NCBI GenBank assembly: GCA_044375105.1
Contig: JBILNK010000215.1
Location: 1-6,536, forward strand
Origin: JBIKLM01 sp044375105
GTDB lineage: Bacteria > Planctomycetota > UBA1135 > GCA-002686595
Direction of reading: 5' to 3'
Length of the DNA stretch: 6,536 nucleotides
Made by a program: the position numbers and the translations under genes. Within the stretch, counting starts at the first letter, position 1; every line of letters begins with the position of its first letter. The notes below the pieces were generated by a model. That model had not been told where the DNA came from. It searched no databases and saw only the letters and a list, made by a program, of their open reading frames with translations. Of this stretch, positions 1 to 6,536 are shown in pieces.

Positions 1-1813
<1,813 letters not shown>

Positions 1814-1892
1814 GGGCGACCCGAAAGGGCGAGCAGCATAGCGGCTGCGGGCCCGCTTCCCCCGGGCCGGCCGGGCGCTATCCTGGCCGCCT
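1814..1892. promoter_or_regulatory. Divergent intergenic region between the ABC-F gene and pyrK
   Basis: The 79 bp between two divergent start codons must hold the promoters of both genes unless transcription starts inside them. A possible minus-strand -10 box, TATGCT (complement of 1835-1840), lies about 22 nt from the ABC-F start, but there is no matching -35 box. On the plus strand TATCCT (1879-1884) lies just before the pyrK ATG and would give a leaderless or nearly leaderless transcript. Neither start has a purine-rich ribosome-binding site. Presence of promoters here is inferred from the layout; the boxes themselves are weak. Confidence 0.35.
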
Positions 1893-2768
1893 ATGCCCGC
1901 CCCGCCGCCCGACGCCCGCTCGTTCCTGGCCCAGGCCCTGCGGGTGGTGCCCTGCGGCGGCGCCGCCGCGATCCTGACCGTGCGCGCCCCGGCTCCCCTG
2001 CCGACCATCCGCGCCAGCCGCTTTTTCATGCTGCGCCGCGAGGACGGCAGCGCGCCGCTGATCCCGCGGCCCTATTCGATCTACAAGCAGCGCGGCGCCG
2101 AGCTCGATTTCCTGATCCTGCGGCAGGGGCAGGGCTCGAGCTCCCTGCTGGCCCTGCAAGCGGGCATGCCCGTGCGGCTGATCGGCCCGCTCGGCAACGG
2201 CTGGCCCGACCTGGCATCGCCCGAACCCGCCGCGCCGGACCCGGGCGCCTCGCCGGCCGATTGGGTCCTGCTGGCGGGCGGGGTCGGCAGCGCGCCGTTC
2301 TACATGGCCATCGAACAGGCCTTGGCGGGCACCTTCGGAGGCCCGGTCCCTGCGCACCGGCTGCACTTCCTGTTCGGAGCGCGCAGCCGCGCCCAGCTCT
2401 ACGACCTCCCGGCCTTCGAGGCCCTCGGCGTGCCGGTCCACACCGCCACCCAGGACGGCAGCCACGGCCGGCGCGGGCACGTGCTCGAGCTGCTCGAAAG
2501 CCTGCAGCGCGAAGGCCGCATCCCGGCCACCGTGCGAGCCCTGGCCTGCGGCCCCGAGCGCATGCTCGAGGCCGTGCACGCCTGGTCCCGCCGCAGCGGC
2601 CAGCCGGCCTATCTATCCCTCGAAACCCTGATGGGTTGCGGCGTGGGCATCTGCAACGGCTGCCCGGTGCCGACGGACAAGCGCGGGCCCCTGCGCGACT
2701 GGCCCAACGCCAAGGCCTGCGTCGAAGGCCCGGTGTTCCGCGCCGACGCGATCGAGCTGTGCCACTAG
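1893..2768 (+). CDS. pyrK: Dihydroorotate dehydrogenase B electron-transfer subunit PyrK
   Basis: PyrK carries FAD and a 2Fe-2S cluster and passes electrons from the catalytic PyrD subunit to NAD+ in pyrimidine synthesis, in the cytoplasm. The 291-residue product has the family's features in order: a flavin-binding RPYSIY (59-64), GQGSSSLL (79-86), the PyrK-typical GPLGNGW (98-104), the nucleotide-binding GGVGSAPF (129-136) and ACGPERML (218-225). It ends with the ferredoxin-type cysteines C249, C254, C257 and C276, followed by EGPVFRADAIEL, a PyrK hallmark. Cysteine spacing is C-x4-C-x2-C-x18-C; I recall a shorter last interval (about 14) in the classic Gram-positive enzymes. The ATG at 1893 is chosen because it precedes the first conserved segment and clears the divergent gene; no Shine-Dalgarno sequence is visible. 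No pyrD or other pyr gene is adjacent. A related ferredoxin-NADP reductase subunit such as SudB is the alternative, but the C-terminal motif favours PyrK. Confidence 0.9.
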   Translation: MPAPPPDARSFLAQALRVVPCGGAAAILTVRAPAPLPTIRASRFFMLRREDGSAPLIPRPYSIYKQRGAELDFLILRQGQGSSSLLALQAGMPVRLIGPLGNGWPDLASPEPAAPDPGASPADWVLLAGGVGSAPFYMAIEQALAGTFGGPVPAHRLHFLFGARSRAQLYDLPAFEALGVPVHTATQDGSHGRRGHVLELLESLQREGRIPATVRALACGPERMLEAVHAWSRRSGQPAYLSLETLMGCGVGICNGCPVPTDKRGPLRDWPNAKACVEGPVFRADAIELCH

Positions 2769-2776
2769 GCCAAGGG

Positions 2777-2814
2777 CGGCGGGTCGGGCCGCGCAGCCGC
2801 GCGCCGGCCCGCCG
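2777..2814 (+). terminator. Terminator-like hairpin after pyrK
   Basis: Starting 9 nt after the pyrK stop, the 11-nt arms CGGCGGGTCGG (2777-2787) and CCGGCCCGCCG (2804-2814) pair fully with one G-T wobble. A nested GCGC/GCGC stem with an AGCC loop lies inside. No T-run follows, so this is not a canonical intrinsic terminator. Its position right behind the stop suggests a 3'-end stabiliser or a terminator without a U-tract. Confidence 0.4.
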
Positions 2815-2841
2815 ATCGACGACCGCGGGCCAGCTGCACTG

Positions 2842-2868
2842 CCCGCCCAGGTTTCCAGGCCGGGCGGG
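2842..2868 (+). repeat. 7-bp inverted repeat and short direct repeat upstream of the beta-barrel gene
   Basis: CCCGCCC (2842-2848) pairs with GGGCGGG (2862-2868) across a 13-nt loop. TCCAGGC occurs at 2854-2860 inside the loop and again at 2871-2877, and the same 7-mer recurs at 3659-3665 ahead of the tRNA. The structure lies between the pyrK hairpin and the next gene, and could be part of its promoter or leader. In this GC range, stems of this length arise readily by chance. Confidence 0.25.
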
Positions 2869-2979
2869 TCTCCAGGCTTGAACCAGCCCCCCTTCGAGCC
2901 CCAAATGGCGCCCCGCTCGGGCCGCAGGATCTGCCTCGCCGCCCCCCGACGTTCCCCAGACCCCCCAACCGAAGCGCCC

Positions 2980-3561
2980 ATGTTCTCCCCGATCGCCCTG
3001 CTGGCCGCCGCCGAGCTGGCCCGTGTCACGGCGCCCAGCGCGGCCCCTGAATCCTCGCCCCTGCTCTCCCCGGCTCTGCCGACCGCCAACCAGGAACTCG
3101 CCGAGGCCTTGGGCTTCCCCGTGGCCGGCGATTACGAGCTGATCATCGCGGCCCTCGGCACCAACTCCAACGACTTCGATTTCGGCACGGTCAGCTTCAC
3201 CGGCAACCTGGGCCGCTACCTGACCGATCGCTCCCTGGTGACCCTGCGCCAGTCCGTGGGCTACACGGACTTGGGCCCCTCGGCCTGGAACGGCTCGACC
3301 GGTCTGGCCTACGACTACCACTTCTCCGATGAGGACCTGCGTCCGTTCATCGGTATGGGCCTGGGCTACATCTACGGCGACACGGTCGACGAGACCTTCG
3401 TGGGCACCCCGGAGGCGGGCATCAAGTGGTACCCGCTGCCGAACGTGCTGCTCAACTTCACCGCCCAGTACCAGTTCTTTTTCGAAGACGCCGACAGCGC
3501 CGCCAGCGGCTTCGACGACGGCGCCTTCACCTACTTCGCCGGCTTCGGCATGTATTGGTGA
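2980..3561 (+). CDS. Putative small outer-membrane beta-barrel protein (eight strands predicted)
   Basis: The 193-residue product has a hydrophobic N-terminus (FSPIALLAAAELA), an Ala/Pro/Ser-rich stretch to about residue 35, then alternating-hydrophobic segments split by Asp/Gly/Asn turns. I count eight likely strands: about 51-62, 66-81, 85-96, 102-115, 120-133, 139-152, 155-169 and 181-193. The chain ends in FAGFGMYW with a terminal aromatic residue, as the BAM insertion signal expects. This fits an OmpW/OmpX-sized barrel in the outer membrane; the substrate or role is unknown. ATG 2980 is preferred because it opens directly into the hydrophobic segment. In-frame ATG 2905 and TTG 2878 would add a Pro/Arg-rich extension, and none of the three has a good ribosome-binding site. 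The signal peptide is poor because no basic residue precedes the hydrophobic run. A weak promoter-like pair, TTGAAC (2878-2883) and CAAATG (2902-2907), lies upstream. Confidence 0.7.
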   Translation: MFSPIALLAAAELARVTAPSAAPESSPLLSPALPTANQELAEALGFPVAGDYELIIAALGTNSNDFDFGTVSFTGNLGRYLTDRSLVTLRQSVGYTDLGPSAWNGSTGLAYDYHFSDEDLRPFIGMGLGYIYGDTVDETFVGTPEAGIKWYPLPNVLLNFTAQYQFFFEDADSAASGFDDGAFTYFAGFGMYW

Positions 3562-3576
3562 GCGCATCGCGGCGGT

Positions 3577-3598
3577 GGGCGTGCGCTGCCGTGCGCCC
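3577..3598 (+). terminator. Hairpin behind the beta-barrel gene
   Basis: GGGCGTGCG (3577-3585) and CGTGCGCCC (3590-3598) form a 9-bp stem with two G-T wobbles and a CTGC loop, starting 15 nt after the stop codon. There is no T-run behind it. It is placed where a terminator between the beta-barrel gene and the tRNA would be expected, but it is not canonical. Confidence 0.3.
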
Positions 3599-3696
3599 GG
3601 GCCGTCCCAGCGGCGCCCGGATCGCCGCCGGACGCTGTCGACCCGCGCCGTGCTGGAATCCAGGCGGGCCGATCGTTAAGGTTTGCCCCCCACTCA

Positions 3697-3769
3697 GGCC
3701 GCGTAGCTCAGTTGGTAGAGCAGGTGACTCTTAATCATCTGGTCGTAGGTTCGAGTCCTACCGCGGTCA
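3697..3769 (+). tRNA. tRNA-Lys (anticodon CTT)
   Basis: The 73-nt sequence folds as a complete cloverleaf. The acceptor GGCCGCG pairs with CGCGGTC with one G-T pair, followed by discriminator A at 3769. The D stem is GCTC/GAGC with loop AGTTGGTA. The anticodon stem GGTGA/TCATC encloses loop CTCTTAA, giving anticodon CTT, which reads AAG lysine codons. The variable loop is TGGTC, and the T stem GTAGG/CCTAC holds TTCGAGT. The gene does not encode the 3' CCA (ATT follows), so CCA must be added after transcription. AAG is the lysine codon preferred in such GC-rich genes. A possible -10-like TTAAGG (3676-3681) lies upstream with no clear -35 box. I see no second copy of the tRNA 3' end that would mark an integration site. 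Confidence 0.97.
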
Positions 3770-4040
3770 ATTCCTGATCCCCTGCTCCCCGGGGCGCGAT
3801 CGGCGCTGCGGGGCGAGCGCGGCGACCAGGCGGGCCGCGGCGGGCGGGCGAGCCCAGGCGAGGGGATCTGGCAGCCCAAGCCCCGCGGGTGCAGGGACTT
3901 CGCGGGGGAACGGGGGGGCTGAGACGGGCAAGGCCTGCGAGGCGAGGCCCGGCGGGCCTGCGTGCGCGAAGCGCGGGCGCGACGCTTCCGCCCCGGCGCC
4001 TGCAACGTATCGGAGGCGCCCCCCCGGGTCCCCCAAGCCA

Positions 4041-4077
4041 GCGGCCCGCGCTCGCCGGGGGGGCGAGCGCGGGCCGC
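4041..4077. terminator. Perfect 16-bp hairpin between convergent genes
   Basis: GCGGCCCGCGCTCGCC (4041-4056) and its exact reverse complement (4062-4077) are separated by GGGGG. This is the longest perfect inverted repeat I found in the window. It sits between the plus-strand tRNA and the 3' end of the minus-strand toroid gene, where a bidirectional terminator would be useful. Neither side has a T-run, so termination would have to be non-canonical or the structure may protect a 3' end. Confidence 0.5.
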
Positions 4078-4087
4078 GGGCTGTCAG

Positions 4088-4105
4088 GCCGCCCTGCGGG
4101 GCGGC
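4088..4105 (-). terminator. 7-bp hairpin downstream of the toroid gene
   Basis: GCCGCCC (4088-4094) pairs exactly with GGGCGGC (4099-4105) around TGCG. It lies 37 nt past the toroid gene stop on the minus strand and 10 nt from the 16-bp hairpin. The two together could form a tandem terminator. No T-run is present. Confidence 0.35.
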
Positions 4106-4142
4106 TTCGATCTCTGGCGGACGGAGGTCCCCGAGCGGGGCA

Positions 4143-5759
4143 TCAACGGGCGCCGAGCACCCGTCCGTAGCGGAAGTACACCTCGAGGCACAGCACCATC
4201 AGAGCCGTCGAGTACACCCGGCCGCCGGACCAGCCCCAGGGGCCACCCGGGTCCCAGGAGCCGTCGTAGCAGGGCGGCTCTGTGCGTTGGTTCTTGAGGA
4301 TCGCGTTCTCCATGGCCGCCTTCCACTTCTCCCAGTACTTGTCGCCCAGCTGGTACATGGCGTAGCTGCCGTAGTACCAGTAATACATGTCGTTGGTGCG
4401 GCCGCCGTCGCCCTCCTGCCAGTTCGAGTTGCCGCCGGCGCCGCCGGCCTTGTCCCACTCGGGCAGCATGGCCAGCATGCGATCGCCGCCGCGCAGGATC
4501 AGCTCGTCCTTCTTGGGGTCTGTGCCCTGGATGTTGCGGATGAAGACCCGCGAGAGCACCGCCACCGCGGTCATGGCCTCGGTCTGGCTGGCGGGGAACT
4601 TGTCCATCAGGCTCTTGAGGCGCGAGCTATCGCCGCCGCGATCGGTGTAGCCGGCGCGCCCGTTGGTCGAATCGGTGACCTCGTCGAGCCAGTACAGAGC
4701 GTCCTCGAAGGGCTTCTTGCCCACGTCGATGCCGGCGTCCTTGGCGGAGGCCAGGGCGAACACCATCCAGCCGGTGACCGAGGTGTCGTTCTGGCCGTCC
4801 GGGGGCACCGAATAGCGCCAGCCCTGACCGTAGTTCTGGGCCTTGAGGCAGTACTCGACCGCCTTCTGGGCCGCCTTCTTGAGCTGCGGGTTCTTCTTGT
4901 CGCCGTACAGGGCCTCGCACAGGGCCAGGGTGGCGATCGAGTGGTCGTACAGGTACTCCTTCGAGGTGGTCGGGCCGACCAGGCCGGTGTCCCGGTCCTG
5001 CTGGTTGATCAGCCAGTCGATCCCGTTGCGGATCACATCCTTGTAGTTGCCCTCGCGGATCGTGTCGCCGAAGCCCAGGAAGGCCAGCAGGGCCAGGCTG
5101 GTCACGCCTACGTCGTGGACCTCTTCGCCCTTGCCGTTGGCGAGGTCGCCGCCCCGGCTGCGGCGTTCCTCCGGGCAGTTGTCGGCGAAGTAGGCGGCTT
5201 CCCAGGAGCCGTCCTCCGACTGGTGGTCCTTGAGCCACTCGAGGCCCGCCAACAGGGCCTTGTTGATCGTGTTGCCGACCGCAGCGCGGCCCTTGCGGCG
5301 CCCGCCGATCTTGCCGCCGCCGCCGCCGGCGCCGCCGCCGATGCCGATTACGTTGTTGAACTGGTCCGAGTTGAACGGGCTCTCCGGGGCGTCCGAGTCG
5401 ACCTCGTTTTGGACGTCGGAGACCTCCTCTTCGACCACCTCCGAGTCCGAGACCACGGGCTCCTCGATGGGCTCTTCGATGATCTCCTCCGGCGGCTCGG
5501 GCTCCGGCTCCTCGAACTGCTCCTCCGGCGGGGGCGGCGCCTCGGCCTGCAGGATCTTCTGATCCTTCTTCTCGAGCTGGTTCCAGGGGATCGCGTTGAG
5601 CGCGAAGAAGGCCAGCAGGTGCAGGAACACCGCGATCGCCAGGTAGGGCGCGCGGTTCATCCAGTCGTACAGGACGTCATTGAACGTCCGCTCCATCTCC
5701 CAGGGCTTGGGCATGGAGCTCTCGATCTGGATGTTGGAGAAGTCCGAGGGGTTGCTCAT
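4143..5759 (-). CDS. Membrane-anchored alpha/alpha-toroid (prenyltransferase/squalene-cyclase repeat) protein with TonB-like spacer
   Basis: The 538-residue product starts with a short cytoplasmic segment (1-36) and one membrane helix (about 38-57, YLAIAVFLHLLAFFALNAIP). A Pro/Glu-rich spacer follows (about 72-126); there is no Lys or Arg at all from 69 to 149. Next come a Gly-rich hinge (139-152), a basic RRKGR patch (153-157) and a toroid from about 163 to 532. Repeats show the helix-turn pattern of this fold: LEWLKDHQSEDGSW, GIDWLINQQD, VEYCLKAQNYGQGW, ALYWLDEV and a final DGSWDPGGPWGWSGGRVYSTAL. The DxDD catalytic acid of squalene-hopene cyclases is not seen, so a terpene cyclase role is doubtful. 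The domain probably faces the periplasm and binds or presents a ligand. ATG 5759 is chosen because the in-frame TTG at 5987 would add 76 Pro/Arg-rich residues before the membrane segment. No Shine-Dalgarno sequence is seen. The fold is clear; the function is unknown. Confidence 0.85.
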   Translation of the reverse strand: MSNPSDFSNIQIESSMPKPWEMERTFNDVLYDWMNRAPYLAIAVFLHLLAFFALNAIPWNQLEKKDQKILQAEAPPPPEEQFEEPEPEPPEEIIEEPIEEPVVSDSEVVEEEVSDVQNEVDSDAPESPFNSDQFNNVIGIGGGAGGGGGKIGGRRKGRAAVGNTINKALLAGLEWLKDHQSEDGSWEAAYFADNCPEERRSRGGDLANGKGEEVHDVGVTSLALLAFLGFGDTIREGNYKDVIRNGIDWLINQQDRDTGLVGPTTSKEYLYDHSIATLALCEALYGDKKNPQLKKAAQKAVEYCLKAQNYGQGWRYSVPPDGQNDTSVTGWMVFALASAKDAGIDVGKKPFEDALYWLDEVTDSTNGRAGYTDRGGDSSRLKSLMDKFPASQTEAMTAVAVLSRVFIRNIQGTDPKKDELILRGGDRMLAMLPEWDKAGGAGGNSNWQEGDGGRTNDMYYWYYGSYAMYQLGDKYWEKWKAAMENAILKNQRTEPPCYDGSWDPGGPWGWSGGRVYSTALMVLCLEVYFRYGRVLGAR

Positions 5760-5836
5760 GGCGGCGGAGGGTGCGCGGCGTCCGGGCGGGCGCCGACCCG
5801 CGGGCGGGCGGCGGCTGCCGGTCGGGCCCGGGCGAG

Positions 5837-5856
5837 CCGGCCGCGGGAGCGGCCGG
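5837..5856. repeat. 8-bp hairpin with GGGA loop
   Basis: CCGGCCGC (5837-5844) pairs exactly with GCGGCCGG (5849-5856) around GGGA. It lies about 80-100 nt upstream of the toroid start codon and could fold in that gene's leader RNA. On the plus strand the loop has GNRA form, but the likely transcript is the minus strand, where it would read TCCC. Confidence 0.35.
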
Positions 5857-5937
5857 GGGCGTCGGCGGGCGGTTGCTGGACCCGGCGCCACCGGGGGCGG
5901 CGTGGGGGATCCAGCGGCGGGGGGTCTCCGGGCGGAA

Positions 5938-5955
5938 CCGGGAGCGGGCTCCCGG
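5938..5955. repeat. 8-bp near-contiguous inverted repeat
   Basis: CCGGGAGC (5938-5945) and GCTCCCGG (5948-5955) are separated by two bases. Such a compact palindrome can be either an RNA hairpin or a dimeric protein-binding site. It is followed after 9 bp by the longer 11-bp repeat. Confidence 0.35.
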
Positions 5956-5964
5956 AAGCCGAGA

Positions 5965-5997
5965 CCCCTGCGCGTCGACGGTGGCAACGCGCAGGGG
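5965..5997. terminator. Perfect 11-bp inverted repeat with an 11-nt loop
   Basis: CCCCTGCGCGT (5965-5975) and ACGCGCAGGGG (5987-5997) are exact reverse complements separated by 11 nt. It lies about 240 nt past the stop of the PPIase-like gene and about 205 nt before the toroid start. It may act as a terminator for the former or as an operator or leader structure for the latter. No T-run follows on the minus strand, only TCTCGGCTT. Confidence 0.35.
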
Positions 5998-6131
5998 CAG
6001 AGGGGGTTCAGAAGATACCGGCGCGGGACCGGGCGGTCACCGTCCGCGGGGCAGGATCCGGGGGGGGCCTGGCCGGTCGCCTCCCAGGGGGCGCGCAGTC
6101 CGGGGGCCGGATGGGGCCTTGGGGGCAGGAC

Positions 6132-6162
6132 GGTCGGCCGCGTCGCAGGTCGGCCGCGTCGC
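6132..6162. repeat. Tandem 15-mer direct repeat
   Basis: GGTCGGCCGCGTCGC occurs at 6132-6146 and again at 6148-6162, with one A between, giving a 16-bp period. It lies in the non-coding leader, not in a recognisable gene. It could be a pair of binding sites or a recent slippage duplication. Confidence 0.6.
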
Positions 6163-6237
6163 GCGCGGGCCCTCGCCCGCGGGGTCCGGCGGTCTGGGGC
6201 CGGCAGCGCCGGCCCGGATCGGACCCCGGGGCGGGGG

Positions 6238-6536
6238 TCAGGGCCGCGGGCCGCCGGGGGCCGTTGGGCCCCTGGGGCCGGCGGGGGCCGCAGCCTCGGC
6301 CGCGGGCCGGCCGCGCAGGGGGCCGTCCAGCCACTGATGGCTGCGCTGGGAGAGCGAGCGCCGGGCCAGGTCCAGGCGGCGCAGGTCCATGGCCTCCTGC
6401 AGGCGCTTGCGCAGGGCGCGCTGGCTGGCGGCGTCGGAGAAGGCCGGCGCCGGGGGCGGCTCCTCGCGCCGGAACACGCGCGCCACGCGATAGCCCTCGA
6501 TGCGCCCGCCCAGGCCGTACTCGAGCACCGGGCTCA
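6238..6536 (-). CDS. C-terminal part of a probable parvulin-type peptidyl-prolyl isomerase (PpiC/SurA-like), 5' end beyond the window
   Basis: The frame is open from the right edge (codon 6534-6532) to TGA at 6240-6238, giving 98 residues. The first part, SPVLEYGLGGRIEGYRVARV, resembles the last beta-strands of a parvulin domain, where a conserved 'SP...GY.v.rV' pattern closes the fold. It is followed by REEPPPAPAF and a charged helical stretch with many Leu/Arg/Gln, as in the C-terminal helices of SurA/PpiC-like chaperones. The last 28 or so residues are low-complexity Ala/Pro/Gly/Arg. Such proteins act in the periplasm on outer-membrane protein folding, which would fit the envelope genes nearby. 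The assignment rests on about 40 residues and is tentative. The GTG at 6528-6526 is not taken as the start because upstream in-frame residues match the motif. Confidence 0.5.
   Translation of the reverse strand, partial: SPVLEYGLGGRIEGYRVARVFRREEPPPAPAFSDAASQRALRKRLQEAMDLRRLDLARRSLSQRSHQWLDGPLRGRPAAEAAAPAGPRGPTAPGGPRP

Larger units (their letters stand above)
3770..4142. other. Gene-free, hairpin-rich interval between tRNA-Lys and the convergent toroid gene
   Basis: No reading frame in these 373 bp gives a convincing protein; the open frames are Arg/Pro/Gly-rich products of GC bias. Several inverted repeats are present: AGGCCC/GGGCCT (3945-3950 and 3954-3959), GAAGCG/CGCTTC (3968-3973 and 3983-3988), and the two strong hairpins listed separately. 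Because transcription converges here, the interval most likely serves to end both transcripts. A small RNA cannot be excluded. Confidence 0.5.
5760..6237. other. Gene-free 478-bp GC-rich leader between the PPIase-like gene and the toroid gene
   Basis: Both flanking genes read leftward, so this interval holds the 3' end of one transcript and probably the promoter and leader of the next. The open frames here are Pro/Arg/Gly-rich on both strands and look like GC-bias artefacts. The interval contains three perfect inverted repeats (5837-5856, 5938-5955, 5965-5997), a 7-bp stem CGCGGGC/GCCCGCG at 6164-6170 and 6175-6181, and one tandem repeat (6132-6162). I cannot identify a promoter. Confidence 0.5.

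Noticed and set aside
2026..3567. A 513-residue minus-strand open frame opposite pyrK and the beta-barrel gene
   Set aside because: No domain is recognisable, it is very rich in Arg/Gly/Ala, and it lies opposite two genes with clear protein features.
3697..3769. tRNA-Lys as the attachment site of an integrated element
   Set aside because: No integrase, no duplicated tRNA 3' end and no composition change were seen around it.
4143..5759. Annotation of the toroid gene as squalene-hopene cyclase
   Set aside because: The DxDD acid motif is not present, the toroid region is shorter than a cyclase, and the membrane anchor with acidic spacer does not fit that enzyme.
5760..5987. 76-residue N-terminal extension of the toroid protein from TTG 5987
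   Set aside because: The added residues are nearly all Pro, Arg, Gly and Ala. The ATG at 5759 places a short cytoplasmic segment before the membrane helix, as expected for a TonB-like anchor.
5771..6337. A 188-residue plus-strand open frame in the leader region
   Set aside because: It is low-complexity Gly/Arg/Pro/Ala sequence without any domain, typical of non-coding DNA at this GC content.

Overview
The window is a very GC-rich (roughly 70% or more) chromosomal segment of a diderm bacterium. The diderm assignment rests on a small outer-membrane beta-barrel gene and on an inner-membrane protein whose long Pro/Glu spacer resembles that of TonB. That membrane-anchored alpha/alpha-toroid protein is a type I associate with Planctomycetota, so a high-GC planctomycete or a relative is the best guess. 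This is inference; no rRNA or other phylogenetic marker is present. None of the four visible start codons has a clear Shine-Dalgarno sequence.

Layout from left to right. At 1-1813 (minus strand, 3' end cut off by the window) lies a duplicated-ATPase ABC-F protein, a ribosome-associated translation factor family. It is divergent from pyrK (1893-2768, plus), the FAD/2Fe-2S electron-transfer subunit of class 1B dihydroorotate dehydrogenase; 79 bp separate the two genes. A GC-rich hairpin follows pyrK, then comes a predicted eight-stranded outer-membrane beta-barrel gene (2980-3561, plus) and a tRNA-Lys(CTT) gene (3697-3769, plus). The next 373 bp carry no gene but hold several hairpins, including a perfect 16-bp stem. 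This interval separates the plus-strand genes from a convergent minus-strand gene at 4143-5759, which encodes a 538-residue protein: one membrane helix, a spacer with no basic residues, a Gly-rich hinge and a prenyltransferase/squalene-cyclase-like toroid. Upstream of it are 478 bp of GC-rich, inverted-repeat-rich DNA. The right edge holds the C-terminal part of a minus-strand gene that looks like a parvulin-type (PpiC/SurA-like) peptidyl-prolyl isomerase.

The genes do not form one obvious pathway. ABC-F, PyrK and tRNA-Lys are housekeeping functions. The beta-barrel, the toroid protein and the putative chaperone are all cell-envelope proteins. The most interesting element is the TonB-like anchored toroid protein. 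I see no mobile element, CRISPR array, integrase or defence cassette.
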